DNA of 64,000 bases, taken from the NCBI GenBank assembly GCA_022820665.1, contig JAJEFB010000032.1, positions 1 through 64,000 of the forward strand, in the 5' to 3' direction. The stretch comes from Anaerolineae bacterium. Lineage in GTDB: Bacteria; Chloroflexota; Anaerolineae; Aggregatilineales; Phototrophicaceae. Positions within the stretch are counted from its first letter, which is position 1. Each line of letters starts with the position of its first letter. Below are positions 46,273 to 55,606 of this stretch, one piece after another. A model generated the notes under the pieces. That model saw only the letters and a program-made list of their open reading frames with translations, searched no databases and was not told the DNA's origin. A program made the translations under genes and the position numbers.

Positions 46273-47637
46273 GTGGATAGGCATCGCAACACCATCACTA
46301 TTTTGGGCGGCTTCTTGCTGCTCCTGGTCGCCTGCAACCTTGGTACCGGCGCAAACGCGCCGCCAACGCTGGCGCCCCTTTCTACGCGGACTCCACCGCC
46401 CACGCTGGGATACGTAGCCGCAGGTCCAGCGCGCGTTAGAGGCATTGGCGCAACGCCGGCCGCGCCCTCCGATATAGAAATCTATCGCATCCTGGATCAA
46501 GTGGAGTCCGACCGCCTGATGACGCATATCCGCACCCTGCAAGATTTCTATACCAGGCATGTTAATTCCACCCAAGCGTCAACCAACACGGGCATCGGCG
46601 CGGCAAGAGCCTATATTACCGGTCAATTCGAGACCTATCGCCAGGCATCCAGTGGCAATCTATACACATTTGACCTGCCATTCGAATCGGTCACGCCAGA
46701 CGGCGAGCGACGATCACAGTTCAACCTTGTCGCCGTCATTCAAGGTACAGAAGTCGGGGCTGGCACAGTTCTGGTCGGCGCTCATTACGATAGCATCGGC
46801 CGTCCGCTCGACTCAACTGATGTCTATGCGCCCGGCGCAAATGACAACGGATCGGGGGTCGCGGCTGTGCTGGAATTGGCGCGCATCATGAGCCAGAACC
46901 GCTACAAAGCCACCATCATGTTTGTCCTTTTTTCCGCCGAGGAGGTTGGCAGGCAAGGCAGCAAGGCTTTCGCTTCCTGGATTCGCGAGGATCAAACTGA
47001 CCTAATTGGCATGATCAATGTCGATACCATCGGCAATGTGCACGATCGAAGCGGGCTGGTTAACGATCGCGAATTGCGCGTGTTTTCCGCCGGACCCAAC
47101 GAAAATTCTGTTTCACGCCGTCTGGCGCGCATGGTTAGTTTCATCGGCTTCAATTACGGCGTCAATCTCGATCTGGTCGTGCAAGACGCGATAGATCGCG
47201 AAAACCGCTATGGCGATCACTTTTCTTTCAGCGAGTTGGATTATCCAGCGATTCGCATGATCAATGCCTACGAAGAGAAACTCAACGGAGACCCGACAGA
47301 CACGATCGAATACATTGAAGCCGGCTACCTCCGGGACGCCACCAAGGCGATCCTTGCGGTCCTGACCGCCCTCGCCGACGGTCCGCGTCCGCCGAAAAAC
47401 ATCGTCTTGCGGACGGGCGCAGGCGAGCCCGAATTGGTTTGGGAACCGGTGGCTGAAGCGGCCGGATATATTATCGCCTTGCGACGCCCGGGTGGACTTT
47501 TCTACGAGCGACAGATTGTGCATAGTGAAACCAGCCTAGTATGGGACGGTTTCGCCGATTACAGCGGCATCGCCATCGCAGCCAAAGACGCGCGAGGGCT
47601 GACAGGCCCGCTGTCACAGGAAATTGCGCTGCCTTAA
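46273..47637 (+). CDS. M28-family zinc peptidase lipoprotein
   Basis: A 454-residue secreted aminopeptidase-like protein. The signal sequence ends in the lipobox LLVAC, and a Pro/Thr linker (about residues 28-65) follows. The catalytic domain has all expected zinc ligands: His in GAHYDS, Asp in GANDNGSG, the Glu pair in SAEEVG, Asp in NVDTIG and His in YGDHFSFSE. A C-terminal fibronectin-III-like segment (ELVWEPVAEAAGYIIALRR) completes it. It should trim peptides outside the cell. The start is GTG at 46273 without a clear ribosome site, and TATGCTAAAAT lies just upstream, so a near-leaderless transcript is possible. Confidence 0.9.
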   Translation: MDRHRNTITILGGFLLLLVACNLGTGANAPPTLAPLSTRTPPPTLGYVAAGPARVRGIGATPAAPSDIEIYRILDQVESDRLMTHIRTLQDFYTRHVNSTQASTNTGIGAARAYITGQFETYRQASSGNLYTFDLPFESVTPDGERRSQFNLVAVIQGTEVGAGTVLVGAHYDSIGRPLDSTDVYAPGANDNGSGVAAVLELARIMSQNRYKATIMFVLFSAEEVGRQGSKAFASWIREDQTDLIGMINVDTIGNVHDRSGLVNDRELRVFSAGPNENSVSRRLARMVSFIGFNYGVNLDLVVQDAIDRENRYGDHFSFSELDYPAIRMINAYEEKLNGDPTDTIEYIEAGYLRDATKAILAVLTALADGPRPPKNIVLRTGAGEPELVWEPVAEAAGYIIALRRPGGLFYERQIVHSETSLVWDGFADYSGIAIAAKDARGLTGPLSQEIALP

Positions 47638-47711
47638 GCTGACTTAAAACTAGCCGCTAAGGACGCCGTCTGCTACAGTTGCCGCGCCAGCGCCCACTAT
47701 CGGAGCGTCTC

Positions 47712-48836
47712 ATGCGCGTCGCGCACATTATAAAAGTTACGCGAATCAGTGGCGCCGAACGCCATCTGCTGGTTCTGTTGAGCGCCTTGCGCCAGCATGG
47801 CGTCGACGCTCATTTGCTCATCCTGGTCGAAGATGACAAGCCCATGGAGGACATGGTCAGCGCGGCGAGCGACCGCGGCATCCCCATTCGCCGATTGACA
47901 ATCCATCGCGACTACGATTTGACCATGCTATTCAAGATTCGACGCGCCCTGCGCGAGATCAAGCCGGACATTGTACACACGCATTTGATCCATGCCGACC
48001 TTTATGGCTTGTGCGCGGCGAAGCTTGCGGGCATCCGCGCCGTCATCAGCAGCCGTCACAACGATGATCAATTCCGATTCCACCCAATATGGCAGCGCAT
48101 AAGTCCGGTGATTTGGCGCCTGACCAACGGCGGCATCGCCATTTCCGCGGCGATCAAGGATTTCATGATCGAAGTTGAAGACGCGCCAGGCGACAAGATC
48201 ACTGTGGTCCACTATGGTTTGGAACACGAATGGGTTGCCGATGAGGAACTCCGCGCCGCCCGCCAGAACTTGTCTGTTGAGTTGCGCCTGGATTCTGACG
48301 CCCTGCTGCTCGGTATGGTATGCCGAATCGTTGAACAGAAGGGCATCACTTATGCCATGCGAGCCTGTCAGCGAATCCGGGAGCGATTCCCGACCGCGAA
48401 CCTGATCATAGCCGGCGACGGCGACTTGCGGCCTCAACTCGAAGCGCTCGCGCGGGAACTCGGTATCGACGCAAACGTTCACTGGCTGGGATGGCGCGGC
48501 GATGCCCTCAAGTTGATCGGCGCCTTTGATGTGCTGCTGATGCCGAGCCTATGGGAGGGATTTGGATTGGTCCTGTTGGAGGCAATGTCAAGGCGCGTGC
48601 CGGTGATCGCCAATCGTGTCAGCGCCATTCCCGAGGTAGTGGTTCATGGCGAGACCGGGCTGCTTGTCGAGGCGCGCGATGTCGATGCGCTGGCAGCGGC
48701 CATGACACGGCTATTGGAAGACCACGCTCTGCGCCAGCACATGGGATTGCTGGGCGCGGCCCGCTTGGAAGAACGCTTCAGTGTCGAACGCATGGTATCC
48801 GGGACAGTTGCGGTGTATGAAACGTATCAGCGTTAA
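47712..48836 (+). CDS. GT4-family glycosyltransferase
   Basis: A 374-residue GT-B glycosyltransferase. The acceptor domain begins VAHIIKVTRISGAERHLLVLL and includes PDIVHTHLIHADLYG. The donor domain has VCRIVEQKGITYAMRA, IIAGDGDLRPQLEALA, VHWLGWR and the motif MPSLWEGFGLVLLEAMSRRVPVIA. It is a probable retaining transferase for surface glycans. The ATG at 47712 is preceded by CGGAG; an in-frame start at 47679 would add 11 residues without support. It is convergent with the Rieske-glutamate synthase gene. Confidence 0.9.
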   Translation: MRVAHIIKVTRISGAERHLLVLLSALRQHGVDAHLLILVEDDKPMEDMVSAASDRGIPIRRLTIHRDYDLTMLFKIRRALREIKPDIVHTHLIHADLYGLCAAKLAGIRAVISSRHNDDQFRFHPIWQRISPVIWRLTNGGIAISAAIKDFMIEVEDAPGDKITVVHYGLEHEWVADEELRAARQNLSVELRLDSDALLLGMVCRIVEQKGITYAMRACQRIRERFPTANLIIAGDGDLRPQLEALARELGIDANVHWLGWRGDALKLIGAFDVLLMPSLWEGFGLVLLEAMSRRVPVIANRVSAIPEVVVHGETGLLVEARDVDALAAAMTRLLEDHALRQHMGLLGAARLEERFSVERMVSGTVAVYETYQR

Positions 48837-48875
48837 CCGCTTATCGCGACCTGCGCTCCAACTCAACGCTAGTTC

Positions 48876-50438
48876 TTAAACATGCGCCACAGGCGTATGA
48901 CGACTGATTTCGTAACTCGTCGTCGCCAGATCTTCGTAGCCCAGGTCATGGACGCTGCGCTTGCCGCACATGCGCGCGAACTGGCTCATCTGCTCTGTCA
49001 TCGCTTCGAAGAAGTTCACGAGACGCTGCTTGGATGTCTCCACATCGAAGCGCGCTCGCAAATTCATCTTTTGGGTGGCGATGCCTACCGGGCAACTGTC
49101 GCTGCTGCAAGCCCGATACTGCTTGCAGCCGATGGCGATCATCGCCGCGGTTGCCAATGCAACGGCGTCCGCGCCCAAAGCCAGCGCTTTTGCAACGTCT
49201 GCGCTGGTGCGCAAACCACCGGTTGCGATCAGGCTAATCTCACTGTGTCCATTGTCATCCAGCCAACGGCGCGCGCGCGGGATGGCGAAAACCGTCGGCA
49301 CACAGATATTGTCCATAATATGCTTTGCCGCCGCGCCCGTACCCCCGGCGCGTCCATCGAGCGTGATCCAATCAATATCCAGTTTCACTGCCTCTGCCAA
49401 ATCAGCCTCGATTCGGCTGGCGGCCAACTTGATGCCAACGGGCATATCGGGTTTGACAGAGCGAATCCAGGTTATGCGTTCTTGCATATCCGCCACAGTA
49501 TGGATATCGGCGAAACGCGATGGGCTGCGCGCTTCTTGCCCTTCCCGCAGGCCGCGCAGCGCCGCGATATCCGCCGTAACCTTGTGGCCCGGCAGCAGTC
49601 CGCCCAAGCCCGCTTTGGCGCTCTGGCCCATCTTTATCTCGATGCCGTCCGCCTTGGCGATGTTCTCCTCGTTCCAACCGAAATAGCCCGAAGCCATCTC
49701 GAATATGTATTGTCCGGCGGCTGCGCGCGCCTCTGGCAGCATGCCCCCCTCGCCCGAACACATCAAAGTGCCAAATTCGGCGGCGCCTTTCGCCAGCGCT
49801 AGCTTTGCCTCCTTGCTCAAGGCACCGTAGCTCATGTGACTGACGAATATCGGCGCTCGCAACTTCAAAGGCTGCTTCCGTTTGGCGGCAATTACCGTTT
49901 CCGTGCTGATTGGCACATCGTCGAGCAAGGGGAGTACAGCCAGTTGACCCGGCAAAAAGTACAGGTCGCCCAAGCCAGCATAATCACGTTTCTCGCTGCC
50001 CATGCCCTCGACAAAGGCGCGCCGTCCGCGCGAGTAGCTGTGGATATCGTGCATCTCGGTTTCCAGCGGGTCATTTCGCCTCGCCCACAAACCCAAATAC
50101 TCTCCTTCATAGCGCGGTTTGGGCGGTACGGCATCAGCGTCGATTTCGACCCTGCCGTTAACCTGGCGCACTGGATAAACTGGCACTGTTTCGTCTTCGG
50201 TATAGCGGCTGACACCGGTCCTCACATCGTAGTCCCATTTGTGCAAAGGGCAGAATACATTGGGTCCCTCCATGTAGCCGTCGCCAAGTTGACCATCCCG
50301 ATGTATGCAGCGATTGTCCAAAGCGTAGAAATCGCCCAGATACTTGTACAGCGCGATATCCCGCTCGTTTACAAACACTGTGGTGCCCTTGCTTTCTTCA
50401 AGTTGATCGGCTTTTAGCACTTCAACCCAATTCGCCAT
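48876..50438 (-). CDS. Rieske domain fused to FMN-dependent glutamate-synthase-type domain
   Basis: A 520-residue fusion. Residues 1-105 are a Rieske ferredoxin with CIHRDGQLG and CPLHKWDYD. Residues 150-520 match the FMN-binding central and synthase domain of glutamate synthase (GltB2-like), with SHMSYGALSKEAKLALAKGA, MCSGEGGMLPEAR, IEIKMGQSAKAGLGG, TLDGRAGGTGAA and the Cys-rich YRACSSDSCPVGIATQ that would hold a 3Fe-4S cluster. No amidotransferase domain is present. The Rieske domain could feed electrons to the FMN. The ATG at 50438 follows GGGGGAC. Confidence 0.88.
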   Translation of the reverse strand: MANWVEVLKADQLEESKGTTVFVNERDIALYKYLGDFYALDNRCIHRDGQLGDGYMEGPNVFCPLHKWDYDVRTGVSRYTEDETVPVYPVRQVNGRVEIDADAVPPKPRYEGEYLGLWARRNDPLETEMHDIHSYSRGRRAFVEGMGSEKRDYAGLGDLYFLPGQLAVLPLLDDVPISTETVIAAKRKQPLKLRAPIFVSHMSYGALSKEAKLALAKGAAEFGTLMCSGEGGMLPEARAAAGQYIFEMASGYFGWNEENIAKADGIEIKMGQSAKAGLGGLLPGHKVTADIAALRGLREGQEARSPSRFADIHTVADMQERITWIRSVKPDMPVGIKLAASRIEADLAEAVKLDIDWITLDGRAGGTGAAAKHIMDNICVPTVFAIPRARRWLDDNGHSEISLIATGGLRTSADVAKALALGADAVALATAAMIAIGCKQYRACSSDSCPVGIATQKMNLRARFDVETSKQRLVNFFEAMTEQMSQFARMCGKRSVHDLGYEDLATTSYEISRHTPVAHV

Positions 50439-50656
50439 ACGTCCCCCATGACTTGCGACAATAATCATCTAATACTTATTGTATGACACATGAGCGGCAA
50501 ACAGAAGTCGGCGGCGGGACGGACGGGCCTTCCTTAGCCCGCCCCAAACTTGCCATAAAACCCGCTGAACGTGATAATCAACTAGAGAAAGTCGAGACCA
50601 GCTTCAAGGCTTGCGGGAAGACCCTTTCGCTGCGGACGGGCCGCCGAGGAAGCTCA

Positions 50657-51424
50657 ATGAAGAATGTTTACCTGTCTTACCATCCTTCGGCGCGGACCCG
50701 CGCCGAGGAGTTGCGCCGGATCTTGCGCGCGCAGGGATTTCGGCCCTGGATTGACCGCAGCCCTGTTGCCGGGCAAGCCTGGCACGTCGAAATGGATGCC
50801 GCGATTCGGCATGCCGATGCCTTCATCATCCTGCTGACCGACGAAACCGCTGACTCCGTACACTTGACTTACGAATTCGCTTATGCCCTGGGCGGCAATA
50901 TACCGGTCTTCGCCATCATCTACGACGATGTGCTTTTGCATCCCAGTCTTTTCAATGTTCAACGCTTCGACTTCCGTAGTTTTTCCGACGAAAACCATTT
51001 TTGGGATCACTTCGTGGCGGAGTTCCGCAGGACTGTCGACCAAGCTCTCGCGCGGCCGACCGCGAGCCCGCCCCCTCGGCAACCCGCGCCGGACATCGTC
51101 AGAAGCCTCATGCCCGAGGAGCCTGGCTTTTGGATCGTGATCAGGAGCGGACCCATCGAGAATGCTATGTTTCGGCTGGAAAAGGAGATAGTCACATTAG
51201 GCCGCGACAGCGCCAATGACATCGTGATTGGAGATCCTCAGGTCAGCCGCTATCACCTGCGGCTGTTGCGGCGAGAGGCGGATTATTACATCGAGGACCT
51301 GGATAGCACCAACGGCCTGCGCATCGCGGGCAAAAGGATTGGCGGTCCAGCCTCGCTTAACAACGGCGATATCATTGTGCTGGGCGATTCCATTGCGCTG
51401 TCTTATGAGATAGTTTACCAATGA
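50657..51424 (+). CDS. TIR-FHA two-domain signalling protein
   Basis: A 255-residue protein. Residues 1-135 form a TIR domain starting VYLSYHPSARTRAEELRRIL, with WIDRSPVAGQAWHVEM and the candidate NADase glutamate Glu73 in HLTYEFAYAL. After a Pro-rich linker (about 138-150), residues 160-255 form an FHA domain with TLGRDSANDIVIGDPQVSRYH, the phosphothreonine-binding G-R, S-R-x-H and D-S-T-N-G residues all present. Bacterial TIR domains are often NAD-cleaving effectors or scaffolds, while FHA reads Ser/Thr-kinase signals. The ATG at 50657 has GGAAG upstream; an in-frame GTG/ATG extension to 50483 lacks domain homology. Confidence 0.88.
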   Translation: MKNVYLSYHPSARTRAEELRRILRAQGFRPWIDRSPVAGQAWHVEMDAAIRHADAFIILLTDETADSVHLTYEFAYALGGNIPVFAIIYDDVLLHPSLFNVQRFDFRSFSDENHFWDHFVAEFRRTVDQALARPTASPPPRQPAPDIVRSLMPEEPGFWIVIRSGPIENAMFRLEKEIVTLGRDSANDIVIGDPQVSRYHLRLLRREADYYIEDLDSTNGLRIAGKRIGGPASLNNGDIIVLGDSIALSYEIVYQ

Positions 51425-51436
51425 TAGTGGGAAAAA

Positions 51437-52102
51437 CTAGACTTCGCGGACCACCCGCGCCGGGTTGCCGGCGACCACGCTCCGAGGCGGCACATCGCGG
51501 ACGACGACGCACCCGGCGGCGACCACCGATCCCGCTCCGATGGTCACGCCTTTCAAAATGAGCGCGTTCATGCCGACAAAGACATCGTCCGCGATCGTGA
51601 CAGGCGCCGTATTTGCAGCCAGGGGATGGCTTCGTCGCTCCTCGGGATTGAGCGGATGGAAATCGGTGTCGGTGATTATCGCGTTTGCGCCAACCCAAAC
51701 GCGATCGCCAATGCTTATCCGCTGATCGCAGACCAGGGAACCGCCGGTCATGCCGAAGTCGTCGCCAATCATAATGCTGGCGCCGGGCTTTCTGGCGCTG
51801 ATGATCACGGGACGATTGGGACCCAGCGGGTTGCTGGTGGCGCTCGAACGAAGCTCCAGCCGACGACCGACGCGAATCTCGCTTTGGCGGTGCCGTTGAA
51901 TTATCGGCAATCCATAGCAGCGCCAACCGGCGCCTATGCGTAGCCCGCGCAGCCTCCACCACGCCATTGGGGTGATCAACCAGCGACGGATCTCGTTGCT
52001 CGCTTTCCAGGGCATGTCACGGGCCTGCTGCAGGGATTCCAGCGACAGGAGCGACGCCGGCGCGCTTAGATCTTGGCTGGTTTCATCCATACTATGACTC
52101 AT
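51437..52102 (-). CDS. hexapeptide-repeat acyltransferase
   Basis: A 221-residue left-handed beta-helix acetyltransferase. Successive hexapeptide turns run from about residue 70, with ISIGDRVWVGANAIITD, VTIADDVFVGMNALILKG, VTIGAGSVVAAGCVVV and a closing VVAGNPARVV. The family (CatB/LbH type) uses acetyl-CoA to acetylate sugars or small acceptors, often on surface polysaccharides. It begins 42 bases after the penicillin-binding protein gene in the same direction, so the pair is probably an operon. The start may also be the ATG at 52090. Confidence 0.88.
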   Translation of the reverse strand: MSHSMDETSQDLSAPASLLSLESLQQARDMPWKASNEIRRWLITPMAWWRLRGLRIGAGWRCYGLPIIQRHRQSEIRVGRRLELRSSATSNPLGPNRPVIISARKPGASIMIGDDFGMTGGSLVCDQRISIGDRVWVGANAIITDTDFHPLNPEERRSHPLAANTAPVTIADDVFVGMNALILKGVTIGAGSVVAAGCVVVRDVPPRSVVAGNPARVVREV

Positions 52103-52144
52103 AGGGACTATACATGCATGAAACAGGTTTTGCGTGAGCGCCGT

Positions 52145-55100
52145 CTATCCCACCGCAAATATGACTTCGTCGACCTGAACGATATTCCCCCCGCGAATCA
52201 AGGCGAGCCGCAGGATGTAGGACCCCGGTTGCAGGGCATCGGCGTGCAGCGTTTCCAACCGTCCATTGCTCACAGGCTGATGATGGCGCTGGCCCAATGG
52301 CGTCCAATCGACGAATTGCCCGCCCCGAATATACATATGATAATACTCGCCCTGGCCGCCGTTGAATTGAGCCGTGCCAATGATTGGCAGCGCGCGGTTG
52401 ACGCTTTGTCCGTTGGCGGGCTGCTGTATCTGCAAAACCGCGCCGACGTTGCCAATCGAGCGGGACCGGTAGAAGCTGGGCAGGCATTCGATGGTGGGGA
52501 GCAAAGCCAGGTTGGATTCGCGGGCGTATCGTTCCGCCTCGACGACATCGCCCGGGGATGTCGATGGTCCTTCAATGAACCATAGATTTTGCGCGCCAGC
52601 CGCGATCGCTTCCTGCGCGTCTTGCACGGGCACTCGGCAATAATTCGGCGGCAAGGGCTGCTTCTCGCCCGGACCTACTTGAAAGCGTATGGCAGCCGCG
52701 ACTTCCGGCGGCAAGGGAAAAGCCAAAGTCTGATAGATGCCCGGCGACACTCGATGAAGAACCGAGCCTTGCACCGGTAGGGGCGTCCGCTGCGCAGTTG
52801 CCTGTGGATAGCGCAGCGAGCCATTTTCGTCGGGAATCCCCGCGGGTCCATCGAGAAACCATTCGTTGACAGTCGCCGGGCAGCGCGTCGAGGGATCAGT
52901 CAAGCGCCGGACATCGCATATCTGGCGCCAACTGATGCCGGCCGGCGGGATCGGCTGGTCCTCCAGCAATTGCCCCCCCGTCGCGAAGGCGCCCAGCAGC
53001 TTCTGGTTGCCGTAGATCCCCGTGAGCACGGCATTCCATATAGGCGCAGCGCCTGTCAAACCAGAAGAGTTTACCATGGGCCTGCCGTCGTTATTGCCCA
53101 CCCAGACGCCTACGGCGACATTGCGCGTGTAGCCGACGGTCCAGTTGTCCTTGACATCGTCGGTGGTGCCAGTCTTGACCGAAGAGAATATGCCATCAGT
53201 GCGCAAAGGACTGTACGCGCCCATGGCTGCGCTACGGGCTTGATTGTCGCCTAGCATGTCCGTTATCAGGTATGCGATGCGTGGATCAAGCACCAAGGCG
53301 CCATGGGCGCGTCGGTTGACCGTCGCGTTCGTGATGCGCCCCCCCGGGCAACTGCCTTCATACTGATAGAGTATCTCATCGTCGCTGTTGATGACGCACA
53401 AGATAGATGTCACCGGCACATAGGCGCCTTGATTGGCAAAGACGGCAAAGGCATTTGTAAGCTCAATGAGCGTGATTTCCCCGCCGCCAAGCGTCAAGGA
53501 CAAGCCGTATTGCGAAGCGTCTTCGCTTAAGCTGCTTATGCCAAAGCGGCGCAACAAGTCCAGCAGGTAGTCCACGCCCACCGAACGCAGGGTTTGCACC
53601 GCCGGGATGTTGTAACTGTTTGCCAGCGCGGTTCGCATGGTCATGGGACCATGAAAAGCGTTATCGAAGTTGCGCGGACTGTACAAGGGCAGACCGGGAA
53701 CCGAGATCTCCGTTCGCGTATCCCATAAGACATCGCCAGGCGACATGCCGCGCTCAATCGCTGCCGAATAGGTGAAGGGCTTGATGGTGCTGCCCGGCTG
53801 CCGGAAGGCAGTACTTACGTTGACGCTGCCGTCAATCGCCTCGTTGTGGTAGTCGATGCTGCCAACCATAGCGATAATCTCGCCCGTTTGCGGCTTGGTG
53901 ACGACCACAGCGCCGTTGCTGACGTTTTTGTTCCAGAGCTGGTTGACGTGATTGGCCGCGGCTCGCTGCGCCAGTTGATTGACATTCTGATCAAGCGTCG
54001 TATAGACGCGCAAGCCCCCGCGCGCGATGTCTTCCGGGCTATAACCCAAGCCCGTCATCAAGCGTTCCAGCTCGCCCTGCGCATAGACAGTGAAGTGAGG
54101 CGCGTTCAAGGATACGTTGGCTGGCACGAACGACAGACCTTCGCTCAAAGCCTCTTTCACCTGCTGCTGAGAGATAAAGCCTTCTTCCACCATTTCGCCA
54201 AGAACCTGGCGCCAGCGCGTGTCTACAGCCGCCTGCACCGCCGGGTCGGGATTGAGCGGGTCAAGGCTGGCCGGCGCTTGCGGCAAGCCCGCCAACAGCG
54301 CCGCTTCGCCCAGCGTTAATTCCTGAACATCCTTGCCAAAAAAGGTCTGGGCGGCGGTTTGCGCGCCGTATGCCAAATTACCGTAATAGATCTCGTTGAA
54401 GTACATCTCGAGGATGTCTTCTTTGCTCTTGGCCCCGGTCAAGACGATCGCCAATACAATCTCTTCCGCCTTGCGGGCGACGCTGCGTGTGGCGCGCTTT
54501 TCGAAATCAAAGAGAACATTGCGCACCAATTGCTGGGTGATGGTGCTGCCGCCGGCCGTGACCTCGCCGGGGGACGCGCCGAGATAGGCCAAAGCCGCTA
54601 CCGCCGTCGCGCCCACATCGATACCGATATTGCTGAAAAACGTGTCATCTTCAATTGCAATTGTTGCCCGGATTAGCCAATTGGGAATGCGGTCATAACT
54701 GACGCGGACCCGTCTGCCCTCGCTAAAGGCTTCATACAAATTATTGCCGTAGCGATCGTAGATGAAGCTGCTTTCAAAGCCGCGGTAGCTGTCAACCTCG
54801 GCGATGCGCGCCGTCCACTCAGCTTCGACCTGCGGGAAAACGATCATCGCGCCCACGGTCGTCAGCAGGGTCAGACCGCCGCAAAACGTGAGGCACAACC
54901 CCGTGAGCGCCCAGAAGCAGCCCAAGGGCAAGCCGAAAATACGTTTTCGGCGGGTACGCTTGCCTGGCAGCCCCCCGGTCGAGCCGGCCAACTGGGTCCT
55001 GGCGTAGGCTTCCGGGGTTTTGGATAGCGTATTTCCGCGTTCGCTGGTCTGGCGCGCCGAAGGGGACGAATCCAAACGGCGAGCCGGGACTGTGCCAGCC

Positions 55101-55417
55101 AGCCCATGACTCGCCGCGGAAACGATTGTGGGCGCGGCCTGCTCATCGGGTTTGATGCCGCCGAAGGCCGGCATAGTAACCAGCTTGCCGGCTTCTTTGC
55201 GCGCATCGCGAGGCGTCACTTCGAACTCGGAGACGTGCGGCAAGGAGAATGGCACGTCGGCCTGGTCGCTCACCGGCTCCAGATTGGAGGTCATCGTCTC
55301 TTCTCTTGGCGGCCGTTGCGCCCGCCCGGCAAGAGTTGTCTCGCCGCCTTCCTTGCGTTCGGGTTCTTCGATCGTGTCCTCCGTCATTTCATGGCTCAGG
55401 CTCGCGTGTTCGTTCAT
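52145..55417 (-). CDS. class A penicillin-binding protein (bifunctional)
   Basis: A 1,090-residue peptidoglycan synthase. A long, disordered and charged cytoplasmic tail (1-155) precedes one membrane helix (about 160-195). The glycosyltransferase domain has catalytic Glu256 in IEDDTFFSN and GGSTITQQLVRN. The transpeptidase domain has SxxK in QPGSTIKPFTYS, SYN in ANSYNIPAVQ and KTG in VKTGTTDDVKDNW. The last 200 residues are a Pro-rich extension ending in a beta-rich domain. The ATG at 55417 is preferred; the upstream frame to 55705 overlaps the divergent glycosyltransferase gene. The 160-residue cytoplasmic tail is longer than usual and could be a regulatory target. Confidence 0.94.
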   Translation of the reverse strand: MNEHASLSHEMTEDTIEEPERKEGGETTLAGRAQRPPREETMTSNLEPVSDQADVPFSLPHVSEFEVTPRDARKEAGKLVTMPAFGGIKPDEQAAPTIVSAASHGLAGTVPARRLDSSPSARQTSERGNTLSKTPEAYARTQLAGSTGGLPGKRTRRKRIFGLPLGCFWALTGLCLTFCGGLTLLTTVGAMIVFPQVEAEWTARIAEVDSYRGFESSFIYDRYGNNLYEAFSEGRRVRVSYDRIPNWLIRATIAIEDDTFFSNIGIDVGATAVAALAYLGASPGEVTAGGSTITQQLVRNVLFDFEKRATRSVARKAEEIVLAIVLTGAKSKEDILEMYFNEIYYGNLAYGAQTAAQTFFGKDVQELTLGEAALLAGLPQAPASLDPLNPDPAVQAAVDTRWRQVLGEMVEEGFISQQQVKEALSEGLSFVPANVSLNAPHFTVYAQGELERLMTGLGYSPEDIARGGLRVYTTLDQNVNQLAQRAAANHVNQLWNKNVSNGAVVVTKPQTGEIIAMVGSIDYHNEAIDGSVNVSTAFRQPGSTIKPFTYSAAIERGMSPGDVLWDTRTEISVPGLPLYSPRNFDNAFHGPMTMRTALANSYNIPAVQTLRSVGVDYLLDLLRRFGISSLSEDASQYGLSLTLGGGEITLIELTNAFAVFANQGAYVPVTSILCVINSDDEILYQYEGSCPGGRITNATVNRRAHGALVLDPRIAYLITDMLGDNQARSAAMGAYSPLRTDGIFSSVKTGTTDDVKDNWTVGYTRNVAVGVWVGNNDGRPMVNSSGLTGAAPIWNAVLTGIYGNQKLLGAFATGGQLLEDQPIPPAGISWRQICDVRRLTDPSTRCPATVNEWFLDGPAGIPDENGSLRYPQATAQRTPLPVQGSVLHRVSPGIYQTLAFPLPPEVAAAIRFQVGPGEKQPLPPNYCRVPVQDAQEAIAAGAQNLWFIEGPSTSPGDVVEAERYARESNLALLPTIECLPSFYRSRSIGNVGAVLQIQQPANGQSVNRALPIIGTAQFNGGQGEYYHMYIRGGQFVDWTPLGQRHHQPVSNGRLETLHADALQPGSYILRLALIRGGNIVQVDEVIFAVG

Positions 55418-55606
55418 TCTATCAGAATAGAGCATAAGCGACAGTTTTGCTCGACTATGCGTTACGCCAAGAACAACGGTCAACCTACGATTTGCCGAGA
55501 CCGCGCATGGACGAGATCCCGCGCTTGATATGGAAGCGCTCCGCCCTGTCTGGAATACCCGCCGGCGGAATGCTAGAATAAGCGCTAGTTCTGCAGGAGA
55601 AACCTG

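Noticed and set aside
48882..49802. 306-codon plus-strand ORF
   Set aside because: It is antisense to the Rieske-glutamate synthase fusion.
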